Positions 6,328 to 13,863 of a stretch of DNA of 16,867 nt are shown piece by piece. The stretch spans positions 1 to 16,867 of the forward strand of contig JAEYXZ010000095.1 of assembly GCA_023431045.1 (NCBI GenBank), given 5' to 3'. The position numbers and the translations under genes are program-made. Within the stretch, counting starts at the first letter, position 1. Each line of letters starts with the position of its first letter. The notes under the pieces are model-generated. The model saw only the letters and a list, made by a program, of their open reading frames with translations. It did no database searches and was not told the DNA's origin. This DNA comes from Bacillota bacterium. Its GTDB lineage: Bacteria; Bacillota_I; Bacilli_A; Acholeplasmatales; Acholeplasmataceae.

Positions 6328-8172
6328 TTGGCATTTACAAATGAACACGCTGATTTGTTCTTACTCGGTAATGATTTTTTAGCACATCAGTTTTTAGGTT
6401 CACACTTAATTCGCGATAAAAAAGGAAAAGTTATCGCTACAGAGTTTAGTGTTTATGCACCGAATGCAAAAGAAGTTCGTTTGATTTCCTCTGATAATAA
6501 CTATGAGGGATGGAAACATGTCTTAACAAAAATTCATCCTCAAGGTTTCTTTTCGATTAGAATTCCAAGAAATCTTGAATGGACGACCTATAAGTATGAG
6601 ATTCATCTTCATAACGGAGATGTATTATACAAAGCAGATCCGTTTGCCTATTTTGCGGAAGAAAGACCTGGAACAGCATCGAAAGTTTATGATATAGATG
6701 GTTATACTTGGAAAGACCAAAAATGGGTTTATGAAAAGAAAAAAGTTTACCAAGAACCGATGCTCATCTATGAAGTGCATCTTGGCTCATGGAAGCGAAC
6801 CTATGGTGCATTTAAAAAATATAATGAAGTGGTTGATGATCTATTAGATCATGTTAAAAAGAATGGTTTTACACACATTGAATTAATGCCAATTTATGAA
6901 CACCCACTCGATGATTCATGGGGCTATCAAGGTACTGGCTTCTTTGCAGCAACATCGCGCTATGGTGTACCAAAAGACTTAATGTATTTTGTCGATCGAT
7001 GTCATCAAGAAGGCATTGGAGTGATTGTTGACTGGGTCTTAGGTCATATCAATCGTGATGCTTTCGGACTTTCTAAATTTGATGGAACATACCTTTATGA
7101 ATTCAACGATCGACGTCGTCGAGATAATCAAACATGGGGTACTGATAACCTCGATTTTGGTAAAGGAATCACACGTAGCTTTATGTTATCAGCATTGACG
7201 TTTTGGATGGATTATTTCCATGTGGATGGATTTAGAATTGATGCAGTATCGCATTTATTCTACCATCTCGGAAATAAGGCGAATGGTGAAAATCGTGATG
7301 CGATTAACTTTTTGAAACAAATATCACACCATTTATTTGGAAAAGATGACCGAGTCATCTTCTCGGCAGAAGATTCTACGGATTTTGCTTATGTGACTCG
7401 TGGTGTTGATATGGGTGGAATCGGATTTAATTATAAGTGGAATATGGGATATATGAATGATACCTTAAACTACTTTAAACAAGATCCAATTTATCGAAAG
7501 TATCATCACGATAAAATCACTTTCGGTTTGGTCTATGCATATAATGAACAATTCTTATTACCATTCTCACATGATGAAGTCGTTCATATGAAGGGCTCAC
7601 TGATCAATAAAATGCCTGGTACCTATGAAGAGAAGTTTGCTAATTACCGATTGCTTTTGACGGAATGGATGACCCATCCTGGTAAGAAGTTACTCTTTAT
7701 GGGGCAAGAATTTGCACAGTTTGCAGAATGGGATTTCAAAAAAGAACTCGATTGGAATTTACTCACATACCCAATCCATGATGCGACCAATCATTTCTTT
7801 AGGGATTTAGCTTCAGTTTATCGACATCATCCTGCTTTATACCAATACGATCATGATCCAAAAGGCTTCCGATGGTTAATTGTTGATCATCGTGATTCAT
7901 CTGTCTTCTCATATATGAGAGAATCCGATGATGAAACACTCATTATTGTCTTAAATATGACACCTAACTACTATGAAGCATACGATGTTGGTGTACCATA
8001 TGAAGGTACCTATGAAGAAATTCTTAATAGTGATAAAGATATTTATGCTGGATGGGGTCAATATAATGGAACGCCATTAAATACCATTCCTGAAGGTAGG
8101 AATGGTCAACCGTATCATCTAAAGGTAAAACTTGGTTCATTAACTGGTTTAATCTTGAAATATAAAAAATAA
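6328..8172 (+). CDS. glgB: 1,4-alpha-glucan branching enzyme
   Basis: This GH13 enzyme cuts alpha-1,4 chains and rejoins them as alpha-1,6 branches. The 614-residue product matches the short (GlgB without the extra N1 domain) type. An N-terminal CBM48-like region (about 15-115; TEFSVYAPNAKEVRLI) leads to the catalytic barrel from about 145 (MLIYEVHLGSWKR). Key segments are IELMPIYEHPLDDSWGYQGTGFF, VIVDWVLGH (233-240), GFRIDAVSH with nucleophile D305, FSAEDST with acid/base E348, and PFSHDEVVH with D416. A C-terminal beta domain ends the protein. In the VDWVPGHF-type motif the usual proline is leucine. The start is TTG 6328, since AAGGGGGG (6314-6321) lies six bases upstream and no closer ATG exists. 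It has its own promoter, and its stop overlaps a terminator shared with the convergent repressor gene. Confidence 0.95.
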   Translation: MAFTNEHADLFLLGNDFLAHQFLGSHLIRDKKGKVIATEFSVYAPNAKEVRLISSDNNYEGWKHVLTKIHPQGFFSIRIPRNLEWTTYKYEIHLHNGDVLYKADPFAYFAEERPGTASKVYDIDGYTWKDQKWVYEKKKVYQEPMLIYEVHLGSWKRTYGAFKKYNEVVDDLLDHVKKNGFTHIELMPIYEHPLDDSWGYQGTGFFAATSRYGVPKDLMYFVDRCHQEGIGVIVDWVLGHINRDAFGLSKFDGTYLYEFNDRRRRDNQTWGTDNLDFGKGITRSFMLSALTFWMDYFHVDGFRIDAVSHLFYHLGNKANGENRDAINFLKQISHHLFGKDDRVIFSAEDSTDFAYVTRGVDMGGIGFNYKWNMGYMNDTLNYFKQDPIYRKYHHDKITFGLVYAYNEQFLLPFSHDEVVHMKGSLINKMPGTYEEKFANYRLLLTEWMTHPGKKLLFMGQEFAQFAEWDFKKELDWNLLTYPIHDATNHFFRDLASVYRHHPALYQYDHDPKGFRWLIVDHRDSSVFSYMRESDDETLIIVLNMTPNYYEAYDVGVPYEGTYEEILNSDKDIYAGWGQYNGTPLNTIPEGRNGQPYHLKVKLGSLTGLILKYKK

Positions 8173-8194
8173 GAACCCAATCGGGTTCCTATTT
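8167..8194. terminator. Bidirectional terminator between glgB and the LacI-family gene
   Basis: GAACCC (8173-8178) pairs with GGGTTC (8183-8188) around AATC. The stem extends outward through one A-C mismatch to five more A-T pairs on each side. The A tract on the left serves as a U tract for the minus-strand transcript. Both stop codons (8170-8172 plus, 8191-8189 minus) lie in the stem. Confidence 0.8.
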
Positions 8195-9160
8195 CGTAGA
8201 TTGTCGTTCAATTAATTCAACATCCATCACTTCATGTAAGATTGGTAATTCAACACCTCTAATCAAACGTGTTAAGTTAATGAATGCCTGTTTACCTAAG
8301 AAGTTAACAGGTTGACTGATGGTGGTAAGTGATGGGCTAACCCATTCACAGAATGGCGTATTATCATATCCAATGATTTGGACATCCTCAGGAATTCTTT
8401 TACCGAGTTTCTTTAAAATCGATGTTGTAACAAGTGCTAACGTATCTGAATAGCAGAAGATACCATCAATTTGAGGATTATTGCGTAAGATTTGTTCAAT
8501 CAGTTTCGCATCCGGTGTGACTAAATCAAAATCAAAGATTTCGGCGTATAATCCTTGCGGTTTAATGACATTGAAGAAACCAAGTGTTCTTTCAATCGTT
8601 GTCATCAAGAATGATGGACCACGGAAGATTGCGATATGTTTCGCACCAGTTTTAACAAATTTCTTTGCAGCAAGTTCACCGGCTTTCACATTATCAGATG
8701 TGATTGAAGGAATGTTTTCATCCAAAATATGGTCAACGGTGACAATTGGGACTTTTAATTCGTCAAGCTTATCAGCATTTTGGAAGTTAGAGGCGACAAT
8801 ACCCCCTTCAATATTGTATTGTTCAAAGAATTTAAGATATTCAAGTTCACGCACTGGATCATCTTGAACATTAAAGAACATGATTTTATATCCGTTTGAT
8901 TGAGCTTGTGATTCAATACCTTCTAAAAGACCACCATAAAAATATGGTCCGATATGAGGAACGATTACAGCGATAATCTTACTGGAACGGTTGGTTAGAG
9001 AGCGAGCCAACTGATTGGGAACAAACCCTAGCTCTGCAATCGTTTTTTCAATGAGTACTTTCGTTTCTTCGTGGACATAACCTTTTCGGTTAATGACTCG
9101 AGAGACAGTGGATATACTGACATTAGCCTTTTTAGCGACATCTTTAATGGTTGGTTTCAA
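8189..9160 (-). CDS. LacI-family transcriptional regulator of the alpha-glucan cluster
   Basis: This is a 323-residue DNA-binding regulator. The N-terminal helix-turn-helix reads TIKDVAKKANVSISTVSRV, followed by a hinge helix segment (GFVPNQLARSL) that inserts into the operator minor groove. The rest is a periplasmic-binding-protein-like sugar-sensing domain (IAVIVPHIGPYFYGGLLEGI, IIGYDNTPFCEWVSPSLTTI). The start is TTG 9160, because AAGGAGG lies eight bases upstream and the protein then begins MKPTIKDVAKKA, the usual family start; an in-frame ATG at 9184 overlaps the promoter -10 box. The gene lies among glucan genes, convergent to glgB and divergent from the pullulanase, so control of this cluster by maltose-type sugars is a reasonable inference. 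The LacI-type operator found upstream of glgP is its best candidate target. Inducer and target are not proven. Confidence 0.88.
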   Translation of the reverse strand: MKPTIKDVAKKANVSISTVSRVINRKGYVHEETKVLIEKTIAELGFVPNQLARSLTNRSSKIIAVIVPHIGPYFYGGLLEGIESQAQSNGYKIMFFNVQDDPVRELEYLKFFEQYNIEGGIVASNFQNADKLDELKVPIVTVDHILDENIPSITSDNVKAGELAAKKFVKTGAKHIAIFRGPSFLMTTIERTLGFFNVIKPQGLYAEIFDFDLVTPDAKLIEQILRNNPQIDGIFCYSDTLALVTTSILKKLGKRIPEDVQIIGYDNTPFCEWVSPSLTTISQPVNFLGKQAFINLTRLIRGVELPILHEVMDVELIERQSTK

Positions 9161-9166
9161 TGTGAT

Positions 9167-9176
9167 ATCCTCCTTT
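9167..9176 (-). promoter_or_regulatory. Ribosome binding site that selects the TTG start of the LacI-family gene
   Basis: The minus strand reads AAAGGAGGAT, eight bases from its core to TTG 9160. The alternative ATG at 9184 is upstream of this site and inside the promoter, so it is not used. Confidence 0.78.
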
Positions 9177-9182
9177 ACAAAC

Positions 9183-9191
9183 ATTTTATCA
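9183..9191 (-). promoter_or_regulatory. Extended -10 promoter of the LacI-family gene
   Basis: The minus strand reads TGATAAAAT, an extended -10 of the same type as TGGTAAAAT at glgP. Transcription would begin near 9176. The 68 bases between the divergent starts must also hold the pullulanase promoter, but I see no convincing plus-strand pair and no LacI-type operator there. Confidence 0.5.
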
Positions 9192-9228
9192 TGAAATTAA
9201 AGATGTCGTATCATACATAGGAGAACCC

Positions 9229-11190
9229 ATGAAAGCATTTATCGACGATTTTACATTAATTCGTATTGAAACGGACGTTTACATCCATGATATTGGAATG
9301 GAAGGTTACCAACTTTATTGGTATAAAAATGATGAGAAGGGGCAGTATTTTAAAGTTAATCGTGCTTTAGAATTACACGAGACTGACCACATTTGGATTA
9401 ATCGTGTTAAATATCCACTCTCAATTGGACTTGTAACACTACAACCAAGTTTTGATAAGAAATTTAGATATGATGGTCCACTTGGATATCTGTATCATGA
9501 AGATCACACCACTTTTTATGTTTTCTCCCCAGTCGCAAAAGAAATGATGGTTGTAGTGGATGGTTTTTCTTATCCTATGCATTATGAAAAACCAATCTGG
9601 ACAACAACAGTTAATGGCAATCTAGAAGGCAAACCTTATTTTTATCGTGTCAGATTAGTGGATCACTTTGATGTTGTCAATGACCCTTATAATATTGCCT
9701 CCAACTTGACTCAACAAATCATTATTGACTGGAATAAAACGTATCAACAAAAAGAAGATTATGTCAAACTTAAACGATATACTGATGCAGTCATTTATGA
9801 AGGACATGTCAGAGACTTAACGATTCGACTTGACGTCATTAATAAAGGGTTATTTGGTGGTCTTACGGTTAATTCGATGTCGTTAGGTGAAAACATTCTA
9901 TCCTATATTAAAAGACTTGGTATGACCCATTTCCAATTATTACCGGTTTACGATTTCTATGGTGTTGATGATGTTGAAAAAGACAAGAGCTATAATTGGG
10001 GTTATAATCCAATGCAGTATTTCGCACTTGACGGATGGTACTCATCAAATCCTGATGATCCATATATGCGAATTAATGAATTCAAAGCGTTAGTTGATGA
10101 AGCGCATCGTCTTGATTTAGGGATTAATATGGATGTGGTTTATAATCACGTCTATGAACGTGCATTATTCCCTTATGATCAATTGGTTCCAGGGTATTTT
10201 TACCGTCATGATAAGAATTATAAACCAACCCATACAACTGGACTTGAAAATGATGTTGAATCAACCAGATATATGGTTCGAAGACTCATTGTAGATTCAC
10301 TCGTTCACTTCATGAAAAACCTTAAAGTTGATGGTTTTAGATTTGATTTAATGGGTTTACTTGATATTGAAACCATGCTCCTTGTTGAAAAAACTTTAAA
10401 ATCAATCAATCCTTCAACGATGCTTTATGGTGAAGGATGGAATATGCCATCTCATATTCCTGCAAACAAGCGTTCCAATATGGATAATCAAAAACAATTA
10501 CCGGGATATGCATTCTTTAATGATTTCTTTAGAAATACGATGAAAGGTCCTCTTCATACAAAAGAATTAGGGTATGCAACTGGAACTGATAAGTTTAACT
10601 TTAATGCGTGTCTCGCTTTAACGGGTTCTAGTCATCTTTTTGATTATCCAACTCAATCACTTAATTTTGTTGAATGTCATGATAATATGACTTTCTATGA
10701 TACACTCGACTTTAATTATGTCAAACCAATGATTAAGCAAGCCTATCAAGATCTAGCAAACCATTTGGTTGCAATCTCACAAGGCATTCCATTCTTCCAT
10801 GCGGGACAAGAAATGTACCGGACGAAGTTTGGTGTTGAAAACTCATATAATGCTCCAGATGATATTAACGCAATTAACTGGTATCGTTATAGTAGTATAT
10901 CTAAATTACGTAAGATTTTATGGATTCGCAGCAAATATTCAGCATATCGTCATGAAAAGTATTTGCCAAAAATGGTTAAAGCGATTAAAATAGATGATTA
11001 TATCTATTATGAATTACAAGCTCCGACCTATTCACTTCATCACTATATCAAAAATGATTTTGAAAAGACCACATTACCAAATGATGGCGCAATCATTTTT
11101 AACTCTCATAAACTTAAAAAACAAAATGGATTTATTTATGTTGATAAACCAGGTGTCTATATCATCAAGCGAAAGAAGGCGAAGAAATGA
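9229..11190 (+). CDS. pulA: Type I pullulanase (glycogen/maltodextrin debranching enzyme)
   Basis: This enzyme hydrolyses alpha-1,6 branch points of pullulan, limit dextrin or glycogen. The product is 653 residues with no signal peptide, so it should act in the cytoplasm. An N-terminal beta region (1-80) and a CBM48-like module (about 85-165; GYLYHEDHTTFYVFSPVAKEMMVVVDG) lead into the GH13 barrel. The pullulanase signature YNWGYNP is at 255-261 (usually YNWGYDP). Catalytic segments are GFRFDLMGLLD with nucleophile D373, YGEGWNMPS with acid/base E402, and ECHDNMTFYD with D485. ATG 9229 follows AGGAGA by four bases. The stop codon overlaps the start of the sugar kinase by four bases (ATGA), so the two are translationally coupled. 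Specificity for glycogen rather than imported dextrins is inferred from its neighbours. Confidence 0.93.
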   Translation: MKAFIDDFTLIRIETDVYIHDIGMEGYQLYWYKNDEKGQYFKVNRALELHETDHIWINRVKYPLSIGLVTLQPSFDKKFRYDGPLGYLYHEDHTTFYVFSPVAKEMMVVVDGFSYPMHYEKPIWTTTVNGNLEGKPYFYRVRLVDHFDVVNDPYNIASNLTQQIIIDWNKTYQQKEDYVKLKRYTDAVIYEGHVRDLTIRLDVINKGLFGGLTVNSMSLGENILSYIKRLGMTHFQLLPVYDFYGVDDVEKDKSYNWGYNPMQYFALDGWYSSNPDDPYMRINEFKALVDEAHRLDLGINMDVVYNHVYERALFPYDQLVPGYFYRHDKNYKPTHTTGLENDVESTRYMVRRLIVDSLVHFMKNLKVDGFRFDLMGLLDIETMLLVEKTLKSINPSTMLYGEGWNMPSHIPANKRSNMDNQKQLPGYAFFNDFFRNTMKGPLHTKELGYATGTDKFNFNACLALTGSSHLFDYPTQSLNFVECHDNMTFYDTLDFNYVKPMIKQAYQDLANHLVAISQGIPFFHAGQEMYRTKFGVENSYNAPDDINAINWYRYSSISKLRKILWIRSKYSAYRHEKYLPKMVKAIKIDDYIYYELQAPTYSLHHYIKNDFEKTTLPNDGAIIFNSHKLKKQNGFIYVDKPGVYIIKRKKAKK

Positions 11191-12074
11191 CAAATCAATC
11201 ATATTATGTTGGAATTGATGTTGGTGGAACGAATGTAAGAATCGGTTTGGTTGACGAACAAAACCAAATTCTTTTTGATGAGAAGTATAAGAGTACTGAT
11301 ATCGTCCATAAATTCAATGAAGTTATTGAGAAGTTCGTTAAAAAGTATCAGAGCGATTATCCAATTAAGGCTATCTCAATTGGTTATCCAGGACTTGCTG
11401 ATCAGGATTCCTTAAATGTTTATTTTGTCCCTAATCAAAAGGCGTTTGAAGGAACTTATTTAAACGATTTACAACAGAAGCTAAATATTCCAATCGTTGT
11501 TGGAAATGACACAAACTATTTAATGCTATATGATGCGGTCTACTTTGGTATTCCCGAAAATCAATCGATTTTAGGCTTTTATTTAGGAACTGGGTTTGGT
11601 AATGCGATTCGCATTAAAAATCAACTCTATCAAGGTGATACAGGTGCTGCTGGGGAAATTGGACATGTTCCAGTGTATTTAAATGGTGTGATTCCAAAAA
11701 CAGGTAAACAGCCCGACCTAGAATCACTTGTCTCCGGTTTCAATTTAATTGAAATACATCAAAAGCATTTCAAAGAAACACCATTTGAAGAAATGTTAAT
11801 TAAGCATTTTGATAGTGATATTGTGCAAACATATCTACATATGCTTGCATATTATATCGTAACAGAAATGATAATGCTTGATGTTACAACCATCATCTTA
11901 GGTGGTGGTGTCATCATGAGTGATCAATTTCCTAGAGAGTATTTAGAAGCACTGATTAAAAAGAATTTATTAACTGATTTACAAAGAAAGAGATTTAAAG
12001 CGTATTATGCTGAACCATCTGCTAATTCTGGGGTGGTTGGTGCTGCAATATATGCGAAAAGTTTTAACAAATAA
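11187..12074 (+). CDS. ROK-family sugar kinase (glucokinase or allose-kinase-like) lacking the zinc cysteines
   Basis: The 295-residue cytoplasmic kinase likely phosphorylates a hexose with ATP. The first phosphate-binding motif is GIDVGGTNVRIG (residues 9-20), the catalytic aspartate is D108 in VVGNDTN, and GTGFGNAI (134-141) and LGGGV form the rest of the nucleotide site. GEIGH (156-160) keeps the conserved glutamate and histidine. The ROK zinc motif CxCGxxGCxE is replaced at 170-179 by PKTGKQPDLE: glycine and final glutamate remain, but all three cysteines are gone. The C-terminal part (LGGGVIMSDQFPREYLEAL) resembles E. coli AlsK from memory, though AlsK keeps the cysteines. Its ATG overlaps the pullulanase stop, so glucose or another sugar freed by glucan breakdown is the likely substrate, but this is inference. 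Confidence 0.8.
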   Translation: MTNQSYYVGIDVGGTNVRIGLVDEQNQILFDEKYKSTDIVHKFNEVIEKFVKKYQSDYPIKAISIGYPGLADQDSLNVYFVPNQKAFEGTYLNDLQQKLNIPIVVGNDTNYLMLYDAVYFGIPENQSILGFYLGTGFGNAIRIKNQLYQGDTGAAGEIGHVPVYLNGVIPKTGKQPDLESLVSGFNLIEIHQKHFKETPFEEMLIKHFDSDIVQTYLHMLAYYIVTEMIMLDVTTIILGGGVIMSDQFPREYLEALIKKNLLTDLQRKRFKAYYAEPSANSGVVGAAIYAKSFNK

Positions 12075-12097
12075 GTAGATAACGTAAGGAATTTATC

Positions 12098-12979
12098 ATG
12101 AAACCATATGCGAAACAGATTCGCTTGATTGTTACCATCAGTTTAAGTATTAATATTATCTTAACTGTCATAAAATTAACATTTGGATATTTAGGTGGAG
12201 CGCATGCGTTGGTTTCAGATGGATTTAACTCACTTTCGGATATTATGATTTCTTTAGTGATGTTGGTCACTTTAAGAATTGCAAATAAAAAACCAGATTT
12301 CAACCATCCATATGGACATGAGAAATTTGAAGGTATTACCTATTTATTACTAGGTCTCGTTGTCTCATTCACGGCTGTCTATATTGTTTATGATGGAATT
12401 CAAGGTTTGATTAGTTATTTTTCAGGTGAAGTATCACGGATTCCAGATCAAATGACGATCTATGTTGCTGGAATCGCGATGATTCTAAAACTTGGTGTCA
12501 CTTATCTAAATTACCGTGGGGCAAAAAAATATCACTCAGTGAGCTTGAAAGCCGATTATCTTAATCACTTAACGGATTTACTTTCAATTGGACTAGCGCT
12601 ACTCGCGATTATTCTTGCTCAGTTTAGTCTTGTATTCATCGACTATATCGCTGGTATCATTATTGGATTAATCGTCACATTTAGCGCGATTAAATTACTA
12701 AAGGATGGTTTATCATACATTGTTGACCAAGCACCAAGCAAAGATGATTACGATCAAATATATCATGAGATAAAGCATGTCGATGGTGTTATTCGGATTG
12801 ATGATTTAAAGATTCGTCAACATGTCTTAAATCTTTATGTTGATGTTGAGATTGCTGTGAATCGAAACTTAAGTTTAAAAGCCGCTCACCAAATTGCTGA
12901 AAATGTTCATGATCATATCGAAAATGTGTTTGATAATGTGCTACATATTATGGTTCATGTCAACCCAGATAAGGAGTAG
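12098..12979 (+). CDS. Cation diffusion facilitator (CDF) family metal transporter
   Basis: The product has 293 residues, with six predicted membrane helices (about 8-28, 36-58, 80-104, 118-138, 153-174, 180-201) and a C-terminal cytoplasmic domain (210-293). CDF proteins export divalent metals in exchange for protons. Helix 2 carries SDGFNSLSD (N44 and D48 at the metal positions) and helix 5 carries ADYLNHLTD (N156 and D160). HPYGHEKFE (70-78) is the conserved loop after helix 2. Zinc exporters usually have HxxxD or DxxxD at these positions, so NxxxD in both halves argues for manganese, iron or another metal. AAGGA (12086-12090) lies seven bases before the ATG. It follows the kinase by 23 bases and precedes the aldo/keto reductase by four, so it is in the pullulanase operon. 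The link to sugar metabolism is unclear. Confidence 0.88.
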   Translation: MKPYAKQIRLIVTISLSINIILTVIKLTFGYLGGAHALVSDGFNSLSDIMISLVMLVTLRIANKKPDFNHPYGHEKFEGITYLLLGLVVSFTAVYIVYDGIQGLISYFSGEVSRIPDQMTIYVAGIAMILKLGVTYLNYRGAKKYHSVSLKADYLNHLTDLLSIGLALLAIILAQFSLVFIDYIAGIIIGLIVTFSAIKLLKDGLSYIVDQAPSKDDYDQIYHEIKHVDGVIRIDDLKIRQHVLNLYVDVEIAVNRNLSLKAAHQIAENVHDHIENVFDNVLHIMVHVNPDKE

Positions 12980-12983
12980 TGTG

Positions 12984-13781
12984 ATGGAATATTTTAAATT
13001 AACGAATGGATTATTAATGCCAAAAGTTGGTATTGGCACCAACACATTTGGCAAGGTCAATCATGACTGGAATGGTGAAATCAATTTCGACACCAAAGAA
13101 CTACATGATGCCTATGAAAACGGATATCGCTTAATTGATACTGCGGTGCTCTATCGTAATGAAGGTGTCATTGGTAAATCGCTATCAGAAACAAGTATTC
13201 CAAGAAGTGAGTTCTTTGTTACTTCAAAGATACCAAATAAAAAGGAATTTATCGAAACCGATGAGTTAGTTGAAGAAACCATCAAAAGTTCCCTTTCAAA
13301 GATTGGTTCATATATCGATTTATACTTGATTCATCACCCGTGGGATGATCTTAAAGACATGCTTAGAGTTTGGCGTCATTTAGAATCACATTATAAAAAG
13401 GGTGATTTTAAAGCGATTGGTGTTTCAAACTTCAATGAAGTACAACTTGCATACTTACTAGAACACGCTGATATAAAGCCAATGGTGAACCAAATTGAAT
13501 CAAATCCCAAACGATGGAATCATGCACTTATTCACTATTGCTTAACCCATAAAATATTACCAGAAGCGTGGGGTCCATTAGATCCAGTACCAAATAAGGA
13601 AGTATTGATTCAAATTGGACATAAGTATCAAAAGTCATGGGCTCAAGTCCTACTCAGATATAATATTCAACGAGGTGTATGTGTGATTCCCAAGTCACAT
13701 AATAAAACACGTCAAAAAGAAAACATTTCAATCTTTGATTTCAAGTTAAGTCGCGAAGATATCGAAGAAATTGAGAAATAA
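12984..13781 (+). CDS. Aldo/keto reductase
   Basis: The gene encodes a 265-residue NADPH-dependent carbonyl reductase of the AKR superfamily. The catalytic tetrad is visible: D52 and Y57 in RLIDTAVLYRNEG, K82 in VTSKIP, and H117 in YLIHHP. The cofactor loop near the C-terminus, VCVIPKSHNKTRQKENISIFDF, contains the KS...R pattern that binds the NADPH phosphate. The protein ends soon after LSREDIEEIEK, some 10-15 residues shorter than many AKRs, so the C-terminal substrate loop is short. ATG 12984 follows AAGGAG (12971-12976) by seven bases, and that site overlaps the end of the CDF gene; a longer in-frame extension from 12894 would lie inside the CDF gene and is rejected. It is the last gene of the pullulanase-kinase-CDF transcript. 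The substrate is unknown. Confidence 0.88.
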   Translation: MEYFKLTNGLLMPKVGIGTNTFGKVNHDWNGEINFDTKELHDAYENGYRLIDTAVLYRNEGVIGKSLSETSIPRSEFFVTSKIPNKKEFIETDELVEETIKSSLSKIGSYIDLYLIHHPWDDLKDMLRVWRHLESHYKKGDFKAIGVSNFNEVQLAYLLEHADIKPMVNQIESNPKRWNHALIHYCLTHKILPEAWGPLDPVPNKEVLIQIGHKYQKSWAQVLLRYNIQRGVCVIPKSHNKTRQKENISIFDFKLSREDIEEIEK

Positions 13782-13801
13782 TGTGAGAAGATATTGCATA
13801 T

Positions 13802-13819
13802 CAAAAGGATTTTCTTTTG
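13802..13819. repeat. Inverted repeat over the -35 region of the tig promoter
   Basis: CAAAAG (13802-13807) and CTTTTG (13814-13819) are perfect inverted arms around GATTTT. They cover the place where a -35 box would lie, four bases before the extended -10. With no T tract after it, an operator is more likely than a terminator for the gene upstream; the site matches no regulator I recognise. Confidence 0.35.
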
Positions 13820-13822
13820 GTG

Positions 13823-13831
13823 TGTTATAAT
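13823..13831 (+). promoter_or_regulatory. Extended -10 promoter of tig
   Basis: TGTTATAAT is a perfect extended -10 (TGn plus TATAAT at 13826-13831), giving a leader of about 27 bases that contains AGGAGG at 13850-13855. No good -35 hexamer is present, as expected for this promoter class. Confidence 0.65.
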
Positions 13832-13863
13832 AGATAAGGTTAAACATTTAGGAGGAATACAGA

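Noticed and set aside
8481..8867. A 128-codon open frame on the plus strand opposite the LacI-family gene
   Set aside because: It lies wholly antisense to a strongly supported gene, lacks a ribosome binding site and has no recognisable protein pattern.
9161..9228. A plus-strand promoter for pullulanase (TTATCA 9186-9191 with TATCAT 9209-9214)
   Set aside because: The predicted transcript would begin inside the ribosome binding site; the match is too weak to annotate.
12894..12983. A 30-residue N-terminal extension of the aldo/keto reductase
   Set aside because: It overlaps the end of the CDF gene in another frame, whereas ATG 12984 has AAGGAG at the right distance and matches the family start.
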